A stretch of DNA of 64,000 nt from Haematococcus lacustris (lineage: Eukaryota; Chlorophyta; Chlorophyceae; Chlamydomonadales; Haematococcaceae): contig JASKMD010000013.1 of the NCBI GenBank assembly GCA_030144725.1, positions 496,001 through 560,000 on the forward strand. Reading direction: 5' to 3'. Made by a program: the position numbers and the translations under genes. Below the pieces are notes generated by a model. The model saw only the letters and a program-made list of their open reading frames with translations. It was not told where the DNA came from and ran no database searches. The number at the start of each line of letters is the position of its first letter. Positions within the stretch are counted from its first letter, which is position 1. Below are positions 34,324-45,566 of the stretch, one piece after another.

Positions 34324-34435
34324 TGCCTGTGCCCGACAATTGTCCTGTGGGGGGTGCGGCAAGTACACCCCATTCTGCATCCTCTGCCCGCTTCGTGCTC
34401 GTCTTTGCAGCGAGACACAGGAAACCCTGTAGCAT
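33389..34435 (-). CDS. small Sel1-repeat (TPR-like) protein, 3 exons
   Basis: Exons 34435-34169, 33868-33782 and 33535-33389 are all in phase 0 and join to a 166-residue protein; an in-frame TGA lies upstream of the ATG. The N-terminus has MLQGFLCLAAKTSTK, then a CAG-encoded polyglutamine run of about 11 (near 34285-34320), then ITLREQVQQCTRDWFKEAVE. Exons 2 and 3 form one Sel1-type repeat: GLVGLMLASGWGCEKDEE continued by LAKRWLYAAARWG. Sel1 repeats are helical protein-interaction scaffolds; the cellular role is unknown. The first intron (34168-33869) contains a solo Fanzor family 1 right end. It is transcribed away from BOP1 across a 210-bp gap. Confidence 0.7.
33975..34141 (+). mobile_element. 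solo right end of Fanzor family 1
   Basis: About 167 bases match the 3' non-coding end of copy F, from TAGGTGGTAGGCGGGCTC to GGGGGCTG, including the long hairpin at 34038-34111. No coding part is attached. It lies inside an intron of the Sel1-repeat gene. The flank begins ATATGCATTCCTCG. Confidence 0.85.
34284..34322. repeat. (CTG/CAG)n trinucleotide tract
   Basis: About 11 to 12 near-pure CTG units encode polyglutamine on the minus strand in exon 1 of the Sel1-repeat gene. Confidence 0.9.
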
Positions 34436-34645
34436 ATCCTGGGGAGCCACTGCCGCAACTCAAAGAACACGAACACGCAACCGCTCAACCGTCGGTCGTC
34501 TTGTCTTACTCAGTGGCGATACAGCTACAGGTATAGACACAGCAGTGCAGCGGCTCCCATGTCTCTGCACGGCGCTCATATGCGGGATTGAGATGCGCGG
34601 CGATCGCCGCCGCTCACAACATGGCCCAGTAGAAGGTCTGCGATC
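34436..34645. promoter_or_regulatory. bidirectional promoter gap between Sel1-repeat gene and BOP1
   Basis: The start codons of the divergent genes are 210 bases apart with no other feature between them, so both promoters must share this space. No clear TATA box is seen. Confidence 0.55.
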
Positions 34646-37600
34646 ATGTCAAAGCGTGGAGGCACCGTATCCAAATCCCAGAACCGGTCACTGCAGCATG
34701 AAGAGGAGGAGGACGAGTTGCGGCCTGCCGCGGAGCTGAATTTGTCTGACGACGAAGACGCAGATGCGGTTGCTTCTTCAGGCAGCGAAGAAGGCGGCTC
34801 CTCAGACGATGAAGCCGACGCCGACATTCGGCATGCCATGGTGGACTACATGGCGACAGCTGCACAAGCTGTGCATGAGGAGCAGCAAGCTGCAGCCAGG
34901 AGGCCATCCGTTGGCTTAGATGCAGATAACGAAGGTGACGACATCAGCGATGGGAGCGAGGAGTGAGTAAGCCTGCTCTGCAAGTTGCGGTGAGCTAGTG
35001 ATGTGGCCGTGCACACCTGTTGCTAAGCAACCAGTCTCCTGCTGCATTCACCAGTGCATGTGCACACAATGGCTTTTTGGCAAGTTGAATGCAAGCACCT
35101 CACTTGTAGACCTGTAACCTTTTCTCATGGCACTATGTATCATTGAATACATTTCAGCACACTCACCACAAGTGACAAGGGAAGTCGAGCCTGGACGAGG
35201 GCCTGACAGCTTTGGTGCATGTCTGCTAACGTACAGGCACAGGACTGTGGACCCTGGCAGTGATTCCAGTGAAGACGAGCGGGAGAACCGCAACACTGGT
35301 GAGCTGCTGCCTGTTGTGACGTGACATGCCTAGTGTGCCGCTGCTGTTCCTGTCCTGCTGCCGCTGCTGTTGCTGCATCGTTATCGTACCACTACTGCTG
35401 CTGCCGCTGCTTCTGCTACCATTGCATTGCTGCTGCCATCCTGCAGTCGGGGATGTGCCATTGGAGTGGTATAAGGACGAGGACCACATTGGCTATGACA
35501 AGGAGGGTAAAAAGATCGCAAAGTCAGTTCGCAAGGACCGTCTGGAGCAGCTGCTGGACCGCAACGACAGCAAGAAGGCAAGCAAGTGGTTTGCCAAGAT
35601 GGTCACAGCCTTTGCTACTCCCCTAGGGGCTGGGCTACTGACAGCAAATACTTGCATTGGAAAGGGAACAAGTATCCGGCGTCAGCAACCACTTATGGTC
35701 ACCCGCCTTGTCGACTCATCCTATGTCAATGTGCACGCAAACCCATATCAGTCGAGATTCTTTGCACATGTTATCTGACTTATCATCATTGGGTTTGGTG
35801 CTGGGTCGCAGGCAATGCGCACCATCTATGATGAGTACAATGATGAGGAGATCACACTCAGCAAGGATGAGCTGCGCATGATCATGGCTATTCGCAAGGG
35901 CCAGTTCCCACATGTGGAGATCAACCCATTCGAGCCTTACTCAGACTGGTGTGTGTGACTGACATGCATGCACAGTGTGACCCACATGCAATGTGTGAAT
36001 GTCAAAGCAGGTGCTAGGGCCGCTAGTCTACAGCTTGTCGAAGGCTCTCGTTCTTTCTTCTGCTTAGTAGTCAGTAGTTAGTAGTAGATTGTGGGGTGAT
36101 GGGCGGGTTAGAGGAGTGTGCTGCTGTACCAACCAGTTGCCGTTCTCTGGTTCGCCCTGCACCTCCGCAATGCTGTGTCCTCGTCATGGCCCTGTGCCTG
36201 CCTTGCTTCTCAAAGCAGCTGTCAGCGTCAGCAGGCAAAGCTTGGCAGCTGTCAGCGTCAGCAGGCAAAGCAGGGCAAGGGGTGGGGGGAGGGTTCAGAT
36301 GCAGGCTTGCGAGTGCATTGCTCGGTGCCCTCACTTCCATCCCCATGTGTCCTCATCATCGTCCTGTGCCTTTGTCATTGCCATGTGCTCGGCCCCCACA
36401 GGTTCACACGGGATGTGGAGAAGGTGCCTTTCAACGATGCCCCAGTGCCCAAGCGGCGCTTCATCCCCTCCAAGCACGAGGAGAAGAAGTGCGTGGCTTG
36501 CCCTAACATTGGCCAACCCCTGCTACTCAACACCTGCCAGCTTGTCATGCCCAGCATACCGGCTTGTCATGCCCAACATGCTGTTGACAGATCGTCCATG
36601 GCCCACCAGGCCTAGCTTTGTCCTGGAGAACCTCTGCTCCCTGCCTCCACTCAGCCAGCATGCGTTGTATAGGAGTGTTGTTGCTGACAGCCTCTACCTG
36701 TTGGAAAGGGCATAAGGAAAGGGCAGCGCACGGCTTGCATGTGGGCCATGACGGATAGAATGTGGCACATTGTGTTGTGTGCCTAGCAATGTCCCACATG
36801 TGCTGCATGTTTGGTGCTGGGCATGCGCTGCGTGTTGGCCAGTGATGATCACATATTTCACAGTTTGTGTGATGCCAGCCGCTGGCTGGCGATGATGCCT
36901 ACCTGATGCGACTGAGGCCAACACCGCATGCCTGCCACACCATGCTATGCAATGGCTGCAGCGCTCCCTGCCCTGCCAGTGACCACCCTGCCTGCCAGAA
37001 TTCCTGCTGGCCAGGACATGCACATCTCCATGCATGTCGGTGGGGAAGGCCAGTGATGCAACACAACTATCTATCCATTGATGCACCTGCCCCTGCCCTG
37101 ACCGGCTGGGCTTGCGGGGGATGATGCCATCCTGATGCGCCTGAGGTCAAGATCCCATGCCTGACTGCACTGGCATAGCCACACAATGCAAGCCTGACCA
37201 GCCTGAGAAAGGCCAGCCATGTGACTGCCAGCATGATGTCTGATACAGCTAGTGAGTCATGTTGAGCCCCAGATTTGCAGTGCCTAGTCACTGAAGTGGG
37301 CCCCCTCCCTGCCTGCCTCTTTCCCTTGCTGCGCGAAGGCTTGTTGAGATGCCTGCAAGCCAGCTTGCCTGCCTGCTTGCTTGCGTATCACCTTCCATAG
37401 TGGAAAGGTGACAGGGCAGCGCTAAGCGCCAGTCATGGTGTGTGTGGTCTCTGCGTGCAGGATTGTTAAGCTGGTGCAAGCTATCCGCAAGGGCTGGCTG
37501 AAAACAAGCGATCAGAAGCAGGCAGCCACCAAGCCTGAGGTGAGGAGGAAGGCTGTGCCAAGGGCAATGTGAAGTCAGCACCCAATGGAGCCTAATGGAG

Positions 37601-40600
37601 GTTCCTGGAGGGCTGCTGAGTCCTGCTGGTGGAGGGCAATATGTGGGCTTACCAGTGCCAGGCGGAGCCTAGAAGCATGTGTTAGCAGATGTGGGAGGCA
37701 GCACAGTGATTAGTCAGCATGCACGCATGAGGGGTCCTGGCATACACTGGGGTGAAGGGATGAATGTAGATGGCTGTCATGGTGGTGCCTGCCAGTGCTG
37801 CTATGTTCAGGATGTGTCTAGTCAGCATGCACACACCAGTGATCATGAACGAGCAGTTCACCCGTGCTCGCCTACTCGCATGTGCAAGCATTCCTCCTGT
37901 GATGAAGATGTCTCTGTCCTGGGCTGGACCCGGCACAAGCACGTCATAGCATGGAAGAGCACATACAGGGTCAGCTGCCAAAGGCTCATTGCTAACCATG
38001 CTTTCATAGGTTTCAGACTGTTGCCCTGACTGGCAAGTTCTCACGGTGCAGCCTGACCTGCCCCTGATTCCACTTGCTCAGGTGTACATGCTGTGGGGTG
38101 ATGACACCGCTGCGGACGCTGCCAACAAGACAGCAGTGGGCCTGGCATACATCCCACCCGCCAAGCCCAAGCTGCCGGGGCATGAGCAGAGCTACAACCC
38201 ACCAGCAGAATACCTGCCCACTGAGGTGAGGGAGACAGCGCACTCTGCCTGCCTGGCTAGACAACAGGTACTGCCTACCTGACTGGCAGAAGCAACAAAA
38301 CAGTACCTCTTATCATGCCTCTGCACCTTGCACCTTCTCCCGCCATCATTGCTGCCCTTCCCCCCTGCTTTGGGCCTAGAGCTACCTTAGCCCCAGGTTG
38401 TCGTATTTATGATCCTATGGTGCCCTGTGTAGCCCTGTGCGGCCTTCCTGCTGCGCTCTCAACCTCAGCTCCACAGCTAACCTAGATGACCCTGTCCAGC
38501 CTTGTATTGCCCCCTTGGTCCCTTGGCCTCTGTGGCCCTTCTCCATCCTCAGCCCCAGCTCCGCAGCTGACCTATGTCCCTGTTTATGAGCCCTGTTTCA
38601 GCCCTGTTTCAGCCCTGTATTGAACAGTGGCCTCACAACCTCTGCTCCCAGCTCAGCCCCAGCTCCACAGCCAGTCCCTCCACCACCTTGTGACCACACA
38701 CTACAACCATGGGGGTCCTTGTGCAGGAGGAGGTGGCAGGCTACGAGCTGATGGACCCGGAGGACAGGCCGCAGTTCGTACCTCGTGCCTACAAGTCACT
38801 CAGAGAGGTGGGTCTGCCGAGACACAGGCACTACACACAAACACACACACTGCCGAGTCATCGTGCACATATGGGAGAGCTGCTTGCTTTATTTGGCCTG
38901 GTGTGGTGGTGCAGGGAGTTGTTACAAAATGGTGTGAAAAGGTGTGATATGTTACACCAATACACTGCGTTTGTGGCCTGGTGTGGTGCAGGTGCCCATG
39001 TACTCGTCATTCATCAAGGAGGTCTTTGAGCGTTGCTTGGATCTATACTTGTGTCCAAGAGTGAGTCACTGATCTCTGCTACCCTTTTTTCTCGAGCATG
39101 AGCACCATCACACTTCTCCTTGTTGTGTAGCCAGTGCCTGTCCCATTGCCACTGGCGTGTAGAGGTAGGGTTTGAAGTTTTTACCTGTTGGTCGGTGGTT
39201 GGTGGTTGGGTTGTTGCAGGTGCGGCGGAAGCGGTTGCACATTGACCCGGAGAGCCTGGTGCCCAAACTGCCCAAGCCCGCAGACCTGCAGCCCTTCCCC
39301 ACCACCCTCGCCCTCCAATACACTGGGCACACTGGCAAGGTGAGGAGCTGGCTATATGGTGGCTGCTGCACTTCTCGCCGCCATGGCTCCAGGCACACTG
39401 CCATGACCAGCTGACCACACACCCACTCCACCCTCCACCCTCCACTCCGGCCAGCTTAGCTGTTAGTCAGTAGCTCTAGGCATAATGCAGAGTGCCTAGT
39501 GCAGACGGTGTCCCTTGGCTGCAGCACCCTTGGCTTTAGCAACACTCTGGCCCACACAGGGGTTGTACATCAGTAATAGTGTATTACGTACCATGCAGGA
39601 AACACTGTTGCACATGGCTGCAACACTCTACATCCACCCACAATGAAGCGTGTTTGTTTACTCACATCTAGCAGCTCACATCTAGCAGCTCACGCAGGTC
39701 AGCATATCGCCCATGTGCTTCTCATCTGCTGCTGACCTGGCATAGGGTGGCAGTGTGGGTGATGATGCAACCAGATGTCAATCTCACGACGGTCTCCTGA
39801 ATGGCGTAACACCTCTCTCCCTGAGGGGCTGCCCAGCTGACAAACACTGGAATATAAGTCTGACACACTGACCGGCAGCGCACATCTATCGCACCAGGGT
39901 CACACTGGGTTCAGATTGAGGTCACACTGGGGTGACACTGGGGTCACACTGGGGTCACTGGGGTCGCACATGTGTCACACTGTGGTCTCATTGGGGTCAG
40001 TGCAAGGGTTGCAGGCTACACCCTGCTAAATGCAAAGGATGTCAAGCGTCTTTGCACATATGGCGCTATCAGATGACCCCTGCACTGTAATCTCACTTAG
40101 CTAGAGCATGCCAGGCAAGGCACAGTCAGCACACATGTAAGGTCAGGCAGCAGGTGGTGCTCACACCTACATGTGTGTATTGTTGCCAGGTGCGCTCTAT
40201 TGCCCCTCATGTCTCTGGTCAGTGGCTGCTATCAGGGTCCGACGATGGCTGTGTCAAGATGTGGGAGGTAAGGCATCCCTGGGGCCTCCATCTCCAGGCA
40301 TCTTGCTACAACTGCCTGTAACCTACCTATGTCTTCTGCCTGCTCCCGCACCCCGCCCACTGCTTGGTACAAGTCAGCCAGCACACACAACGTAACCCTC
40401 CTGGTCTGTTTGGGCTGTTTGTGGGTGATGACGCAACCAGATGTCAATCTCACGACGGTCTCCTGAATGGCGTAACACCTCTCTCCCTGAGGGGCTGCCC
40501 AGCTGACAAACACTGGAATATAAGTCTGACACACCGCCCTGCACCACTCTGCCTGGCACACCCAGAAACTTGTCTGCCACCCTGCTCCTCAGCCAGAACC

Positions 40601-43600
40601 CCAGCTCACTGTCTCCTTCACCCTGCTCCTCCACTCCTGCCTGCTCATGTTGCTTGTGCACGTTCGATCCTCTGTCTCCTCAGCGTCAAGTGGCAGGGCC
40701 TGTCTGCCTGCCTGCAGGTGCGCAGTGGTCGCTGCATGAAGAGCTGGCCGCTGGGCAGCCCTGTGAGCTGTGTGGCCTGGTGCCCCGCTCACCACATACT
40801 GAGTGGTGATTGTCCTCCAGGCAGCCAGGCTGTTCTTGGCAGTATGCAGACTAGCTGGCTCACTGGCTGGCTGGCCAGCTGTCTTTCTGTATGATTGGCC
40901 TAGCTTGGCTCGAACAGGATGGGTGCAAGATGAGGCAGGAGGCTGGGGTTTTGCCAGCTAGGCAGGTGAATGGGCTGATGTCCCACTGCGCTGACACACT
41001 TGCTATCCCTGCCCGTGTGCCTGCCCCTCGCAGCCTGCACTGGCAACCGTGTTGTGCTTATCCCCCTGGGCATCGGCTGCACGCCTGAAGCTGAAGCTGA
41101 AGCTGAACAGGTGAGGGATGTCAGCATGGCGTGTCCCTCCCCGGCTTGCTGATTAAGGGCAGGAGGTGCTGATGCAGTGGCAGTGGGCCTGGGGCAAGAT
41201 GCAAGTACCGCGTGGGTCCTGCACTGGCTGCAGGCAGTGAACACTGCTTGCAGAGCCTGCTATGACTCCCTGTTCCTGTGCCCCTAACCGCCAGTTTCCA
41301 GTCTACTAGCACCAGTTTACAGCACATCAGCAAACATCTGCAAATGTAGAAGCAGTGGCGACGATAGTGACAGCAGCTTGGCCACTGACTGTTGTGGTGG
41401 TTTTGCCCCTGCAGCCAGGAGAGGTAGCTGTGGCGTGAGTTAGGAGCCTGCTATCATGCCCTGCCCCCTTTGCCCCTGTCCCATAGTTCCAGTCTACCAG
41501 CATGCTGCTGCCCTGATGTGCAGGCTTTGAGCCACGCACTGGAGGCAGCTAGCGGGCAGGGGCTGGGGGGTGCTGGGCCGGGCTCAGGGCCAGCAGAGGG
41601 CCAGCTGGCGGCATGGAACAAGCTGGGCTCAGAGCTGGGGGCTGGGCTGGAGATCTGCCACAGGTGTGTCTTGTGCTGGGAAGGTTGGTCAGCCATTGAA
41701 AATGTGGTAGTGTGGGAGAAGGGCCTCAACCATATGGGATGTAGTGAGGGTGGGTATGTGGGGTTAAAGGTACGGGTGAGGGGTGGCTGAAAATGGGACA
41801 GGAAAAGGATGGTGGCAGACTTTGAAAACGTTAGGTGACCTGTTAGTTAGCCGACCTGTATTTTTTCTTGCATCACTGTCCACCTGTCTCCTGCTGACCT
41901 CTCAGTTGCAGCACCTATGTCGACACCGGCCATTTGTTGCTCATCTGCATGAAGTAGCATCACTCCTCCCGCTGAGTTCCACTGTGTGCTTGCTTGGACT
42001 TGTGCCTGTGTCGCGCCCAGGTTCCCTGTGAAGTCCATGACCTGGCATGCCCGAGGTGACTACTTTGCAAGCGTGGCGCCTACAGGCAACACCCAGGTGC
42101 TTGATTCCCCTGGACACCAGGAAGCCGCTGCAGTGCTGTAACCTTGGACATGCTCAAGCTAGACAGACAGATGGGCACCAGTGTAGGCTGCATGCAGACA
42201 TCGCTACATGCACAGATACACACAAAGTTGTAGGGACTGAGCCCGGTTCAGCAATGATGCCCAGCCTAAGCCTGGTGCAGCCATCCTGGTACAGCCAGCA
42301 TGGTGCCCAGCCTAAGCCTGGTGCAGCCAGTCTGTGAGATCCCTAGGGATGCTGAGGCCAGGTGAGGCCTCACTGCAGCATGGCATATCCTGGCATAGGC
42401 AGGTTTGTGGGGCACGACTGCTGGCTGATGCTTGGGATTGAAATCCTTCTGTTCATGAAGATTGTGAGGTTGCACATTGTGTTGTGTGCCTAGCAATGTC
42501 CCACATGTGCTGCATGTTTGGTGCTGGGCATGCGCTGCGTGTTGGCCAGTGACGATCACCTATTTCACAGTTTGTGTGATGCCGGCCTCTGGCTGGAGAT
42601 GATGCCTACCTGATGCGACTGAGGCCAACATCACATGCCTGCCACACCATGCTGTGCAACAGCTGCAGCGCTCCCTGCCCTGCCAGCGACCACCCTGACT
42701 GACTGCCTGCTGGCCGGGACATGCACATCTCCATGCATCTTGTTGGGAAGGCCAGTGATGCAACACAACTATCTATCCATTGATGCACCTGCCCCTGCCC
42801 TGACCGGCTGGGCTTGCGGGGGATGATGCCATCCTGATGCGCCTGAGGTCAACATCCCATGCCTGACTGCACTGGCATAACCACACAGCGCAAGCCTGAT
42901 CAGCCTGGGAAAGGCCAGCCATGTAAATGCCAGCGTGATGTCTGACACATGGAGTGACTCAGTGACTCACCAAGCATGATGTCTGAGTGCATGCCCCCAC
43001 AGTGCATGCCCCCATGCATACAGCTGATACTCATGCAGTCCTGTTTCGCGGCCACCTCAACACCTACCCTTGCCCAATGCGCCCTTGCCCTTGGCCTTGG
43101 CCCCCGGCCCTTACCCTCGCCCTTCCCTTACCCCTGCCCCGCTACGCCCTGCCCTCCTAGCCTCCTGCCCTGCTGCTTTACTGACTTGTCAGGGAGTGAC
43201 TTGTCCTCCCTGCCCCTTGCCCACCCCATGCCCCACAGGCGGTTCTGGTGCACCAGCTGAGCAAGGGAGCCAGCCAGAACCCATTCCGCAAAAACAAGGG
43301 GCGCGTGACCCGTGTGTTGTTCCATCCTGCCAAGCCCTTCTTCTACGTGGCTACACAGAACCATGTCCGCGTTTACAACCTAGCCAAGCAGGTCAGGCGG
43401 ACCAGGCAGACCAGGACAGCAGCGGAACTCCATCTGCCTCCTTCTGCGGCACTCAGCAACACCCTCCTGGCATGCTGCCCACCCCTAACTGCCTATCTGA
43501 TGGAATGGCTTGCCTCAGGTTGGAGCCTTCCTGGCCTACATGCTGCCTGCCTGCCTGCTGCCTGCCTGCCTGCCGCCTGCCTGTGCTGCCCGTGCTTGGC

Positions 43601-44503
43601 CTGCTGTCCACATGCTTACTTGCTGGAGACTGCCTGAAAACGTGTTTGCTTGCCTGCTGTCTGCGTGCAGTCCCTCGCCAAGCGGTTGTTGGGCGGCAGC
43701 GGCTCCATCACCTGCCTGGCCATCCACCCCTCTGGCGACCATGTGTTGGTTGGGGCTGAGGACAGACGCCTGGCCTGGTGAGCACCCACAATGTTAGCCC
43801 AGCTCAGCAAGCCAATCATGAGAGAAATGTCGCTGGGCTAAGGGCCAGCATACAGCCACCTCCCATGACCCTGTCTTCCATCACAGCTTTCATCTGCACG
43901 TTTTACCCGTCTCCCGTCCCTTGTTGTGAGGGTTGTTTGGCTGGCTGGCTGCAGGTATGACCTGGACCTGAGTGACAAGCCGTACCGTGCTCTGCGATAC
44001 CACACGTACGCTGTGCGGGGCGCTGCCTTCCACCGCACCTACCCCTTGTTTGCATCGTGCGCAGATGATGGCACTGCGCATGTGTTCCACGGAATGGTGA
44101 GAGAGGGGAGGTGGTGGCAAGGAGGGATAAGGGGTTGGGGACACATTGTGGGGGATAGTTGGAGATGTAGGATAGATTGAATTGTGCTGGTTGCCTTGCT
44201 GTGATGACCTTCACACATAAGTGCCCAATCCATACATGCCGGATTCGTGCCCATTGTGTCTCAGGCCAGCTGCTTGTGACGTGTATAACCCGTGTCTCAG
44301 GCCAGCTGCTTGTGACACGTTCCACCCTGTAGGTGTACTCGGACCTGCTGACTAACCCGCTGCTGGTGCCGCTCAAGGTGCTGCGCGGCCACGCGGTGAC
44401 GGACTCCGCAGGCATCATGGACTGTGCCTTCCACCCAACCCAACCCTGGCTTTTCACGGCTGGGGCGGATGCGCAGATATGCCTGTTTTCCAATTCGAAT
44501 TGA
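34646..44503 (+). CDS. BOP1: BOP1/Erb1 ribosome biogenesis WD-repeat protein, 19 exons
   Basis: BOP1/Erb1 works in the PeBoW complex (Pes1-Bop1-WDR12) in the nucleolus for 27S/32S pre-rRNA processing and 60S assembly. Exon 1 (34646 to about 34962) encodes [12 protein letters not shown] and a Glu/Asp/Ser-rich acidic region. The BOP1 N-terminal domain follows: [15 protein letters not shown] (exon 3), [10 protein letters not shown] (exon 4), [20 protein letters not shown] (exons 5-6) and [15 protein letters not shown] (exon 7). The family hallmark [11 protein letters not shown] ends exon 9 (39060) and [13 protein letters not shown] is in exon 10. WD repeats start with [17 protein letters not shown] (exon 11) and end with [19 protein letters not shown] before TGA at 44501. 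Exons join in phase. The intron after 35577 has a GC donor. Introns hold dispersed repeats and a fragment of the neighbouring AUX1-like gene. The gene appears intact. Confidence 0.95.
36765..37258. repeat. dispersed repeat, copy 1 (BOP1 intron 5)
   Basis: About 490 bases closely match 42472-42957 in the same orientation, starting GCACATTGTGTTGTGTGCC. Neither copy has a coding frame that I trust or terminal inverted repeats that I can see. Confidence 0.85.
37764..37814 (-). pseudogene. captured fragment of an AUX1-like gene exon
   Basis: 51 bases match 58207-58257 with one difference. They encode [17 protein letters not shown] on the minus strand. They lie in BOP1 intron 6 and are enclosed by 14-bp direct repeats TAGTCAGCATGCAC at 37711-37724 and 37819-37832. 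Confidence 0.75.
39755..39868. repeat. 114-bp dispersed repeat, copy 1 (BOP1 intron 10)
   Basis: Matches 40421-40534 almost exactly (GTGGGTGATGATGCAACC to AAGTCTGACACAC). The two copies occupy adjacent introns on either side of exon 11. Confidence 0.85.
39895..39995. repeat. short minisatellite (CACTGGGGT variants)
   Basis: Imperfect tandem repeats of TCACACTGGGG in BOP1 intron 10. Confidence 0.75.
40421..40534. repeat. 114-bp dispersed repeat, copy 2 (BOP1 intron 11)
   Basis: Second copy of 39755-39868, same orientation, with about two differences. Confidence 0.85.
42472..42957. repeat. dispersed repeat, copy 2 (BOP1 intron 15)
   Basis: Second copy of 36765-37258, same orientation, with scattered substitutions and small indels. 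Confidence 0.85.
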
Positions 44504-44662
44504 ACATGCATGGGGCGTGTACTCAATGGCTTGGGTGGAATCATAATAGAATGGGACTGGTACACCAGGTGGGTGTGGTGCGCTGCTGTGTTGACTGTCT
44601 CTGGGTGCACTATACATATCCCTATAGAGATAGATGTTGTCAATGTAACTGTTGCCAATGTA

Positions 44663-44718
44663 AATCGCGAGAGTGGAAGTCGCGAGGGTGGAAGTCGCGA
44701 GGGTGGATACAGTCGCGA
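44663..44718. repeat. 15-bp minisatellite with TCGCGA cores
   Basis: Three tandem units of GTCGCGAGGGTGGAA plus a partial unit sit just upstream of the Fanzor remnant at 44.7 kb, so they may belong to its 5' region. Confidence 0.8.
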
Positions 44719-44742
44719 ACTACCATCTACTACAGAGCGCGA

Positions 44743-45545
44743 TGAAGAGCAAGAAGCGTAAGGGCGCGAATGGGCCCAAACAGCCCCAACCCAAGGTCCC
44801 CAAGCCAAAGCCCAAGGGCAAGCCTGACACAGAGGGCTGGGTAGGCCCCGTCTCGCCAGGGAGTGCGCTTAAAGATAGCCTGAAGGAGCAGGCCAAGTCG
44901 AGGATCCAGGTGCTACCTGAAGGGCCTTATCAGGTGGGTTGCTGCATCCGCAGCCGCAGCCGCATCCCGCAGCTGCATCCGAATAATAGGGGGTTGGTGT
45001 GCTGAACCTGCCTGCTGGGGAAGATCTGTCCTGCACGTGCCGGGCATGGATGACATCTGCTAGTTGGAATCTGTGTAAAGAAATGTAATGGACGTCACTT
45101 CCGCCCCATGCCGGTTGCCGGCCCCGACCCTCTTTGCCTAGGACCCCCATGCCCCCGCCCAAGGTACCTCCTGCCCCTGCCCAGGCTCCACCCCCTCCCC
45201 CCGCCCAGGCCCAGCCCCTCCCTGCTGCACCTGGCCCAGTCCCACGACCATAAGGCCCCCCAATGGGGCAGGTGGCTGGAGTGTCGCGGGGTGGGGCAGG
45301 TGAGAGGGACAGGTGGAGCTGTGCAGCTATGAGGGTTTGGAGGCTCTGCCGCCCGTTGGCAAGGAGTACCAGCAGGGCTACAAGCGGGTCAATGACGGGC
45401 GGCCCAAGGGCAGGCAGCGGCTGCACCGGGCTGCAGAGTACCGGCGTGGCATTTATGGCCGGGCCAGCGACAACGCATAGGCCTTGGTAGTTTACACAAG
45501 CTGGTAGCCTCATGAGCATTAAGCTGTTGTTTTTGGTGAGGTGCC
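44743..45545 (+). pseudogene. Fanzor remnant with N-terminal exon and C-terminal end only
   Basis: An exon from 44743 starts MKSKKRKGANGPKQPQPK, like the basic first exon of family 1, and continues to KSRIQVLPEGPYQ at a GT donor near 44932. From about 45165 the sequence matches the proline/alanine-rich end of copy B (CACCTGGCCCAGTCCCACGA), then a decayed RuvC-III region near 45270-45350, then GKEYQQGYKRVNDG, which matches GKEYLGLGYKRLRD at the end of copy F, with a stop at 45478. The post-stop GAGGTGCCCAGTGG motif is also in copy B. The catalytic middle is absent. Confidence 0.6.
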
Positions 45546-45566
45546 CAGTGGTCTAGGGGGAACATG

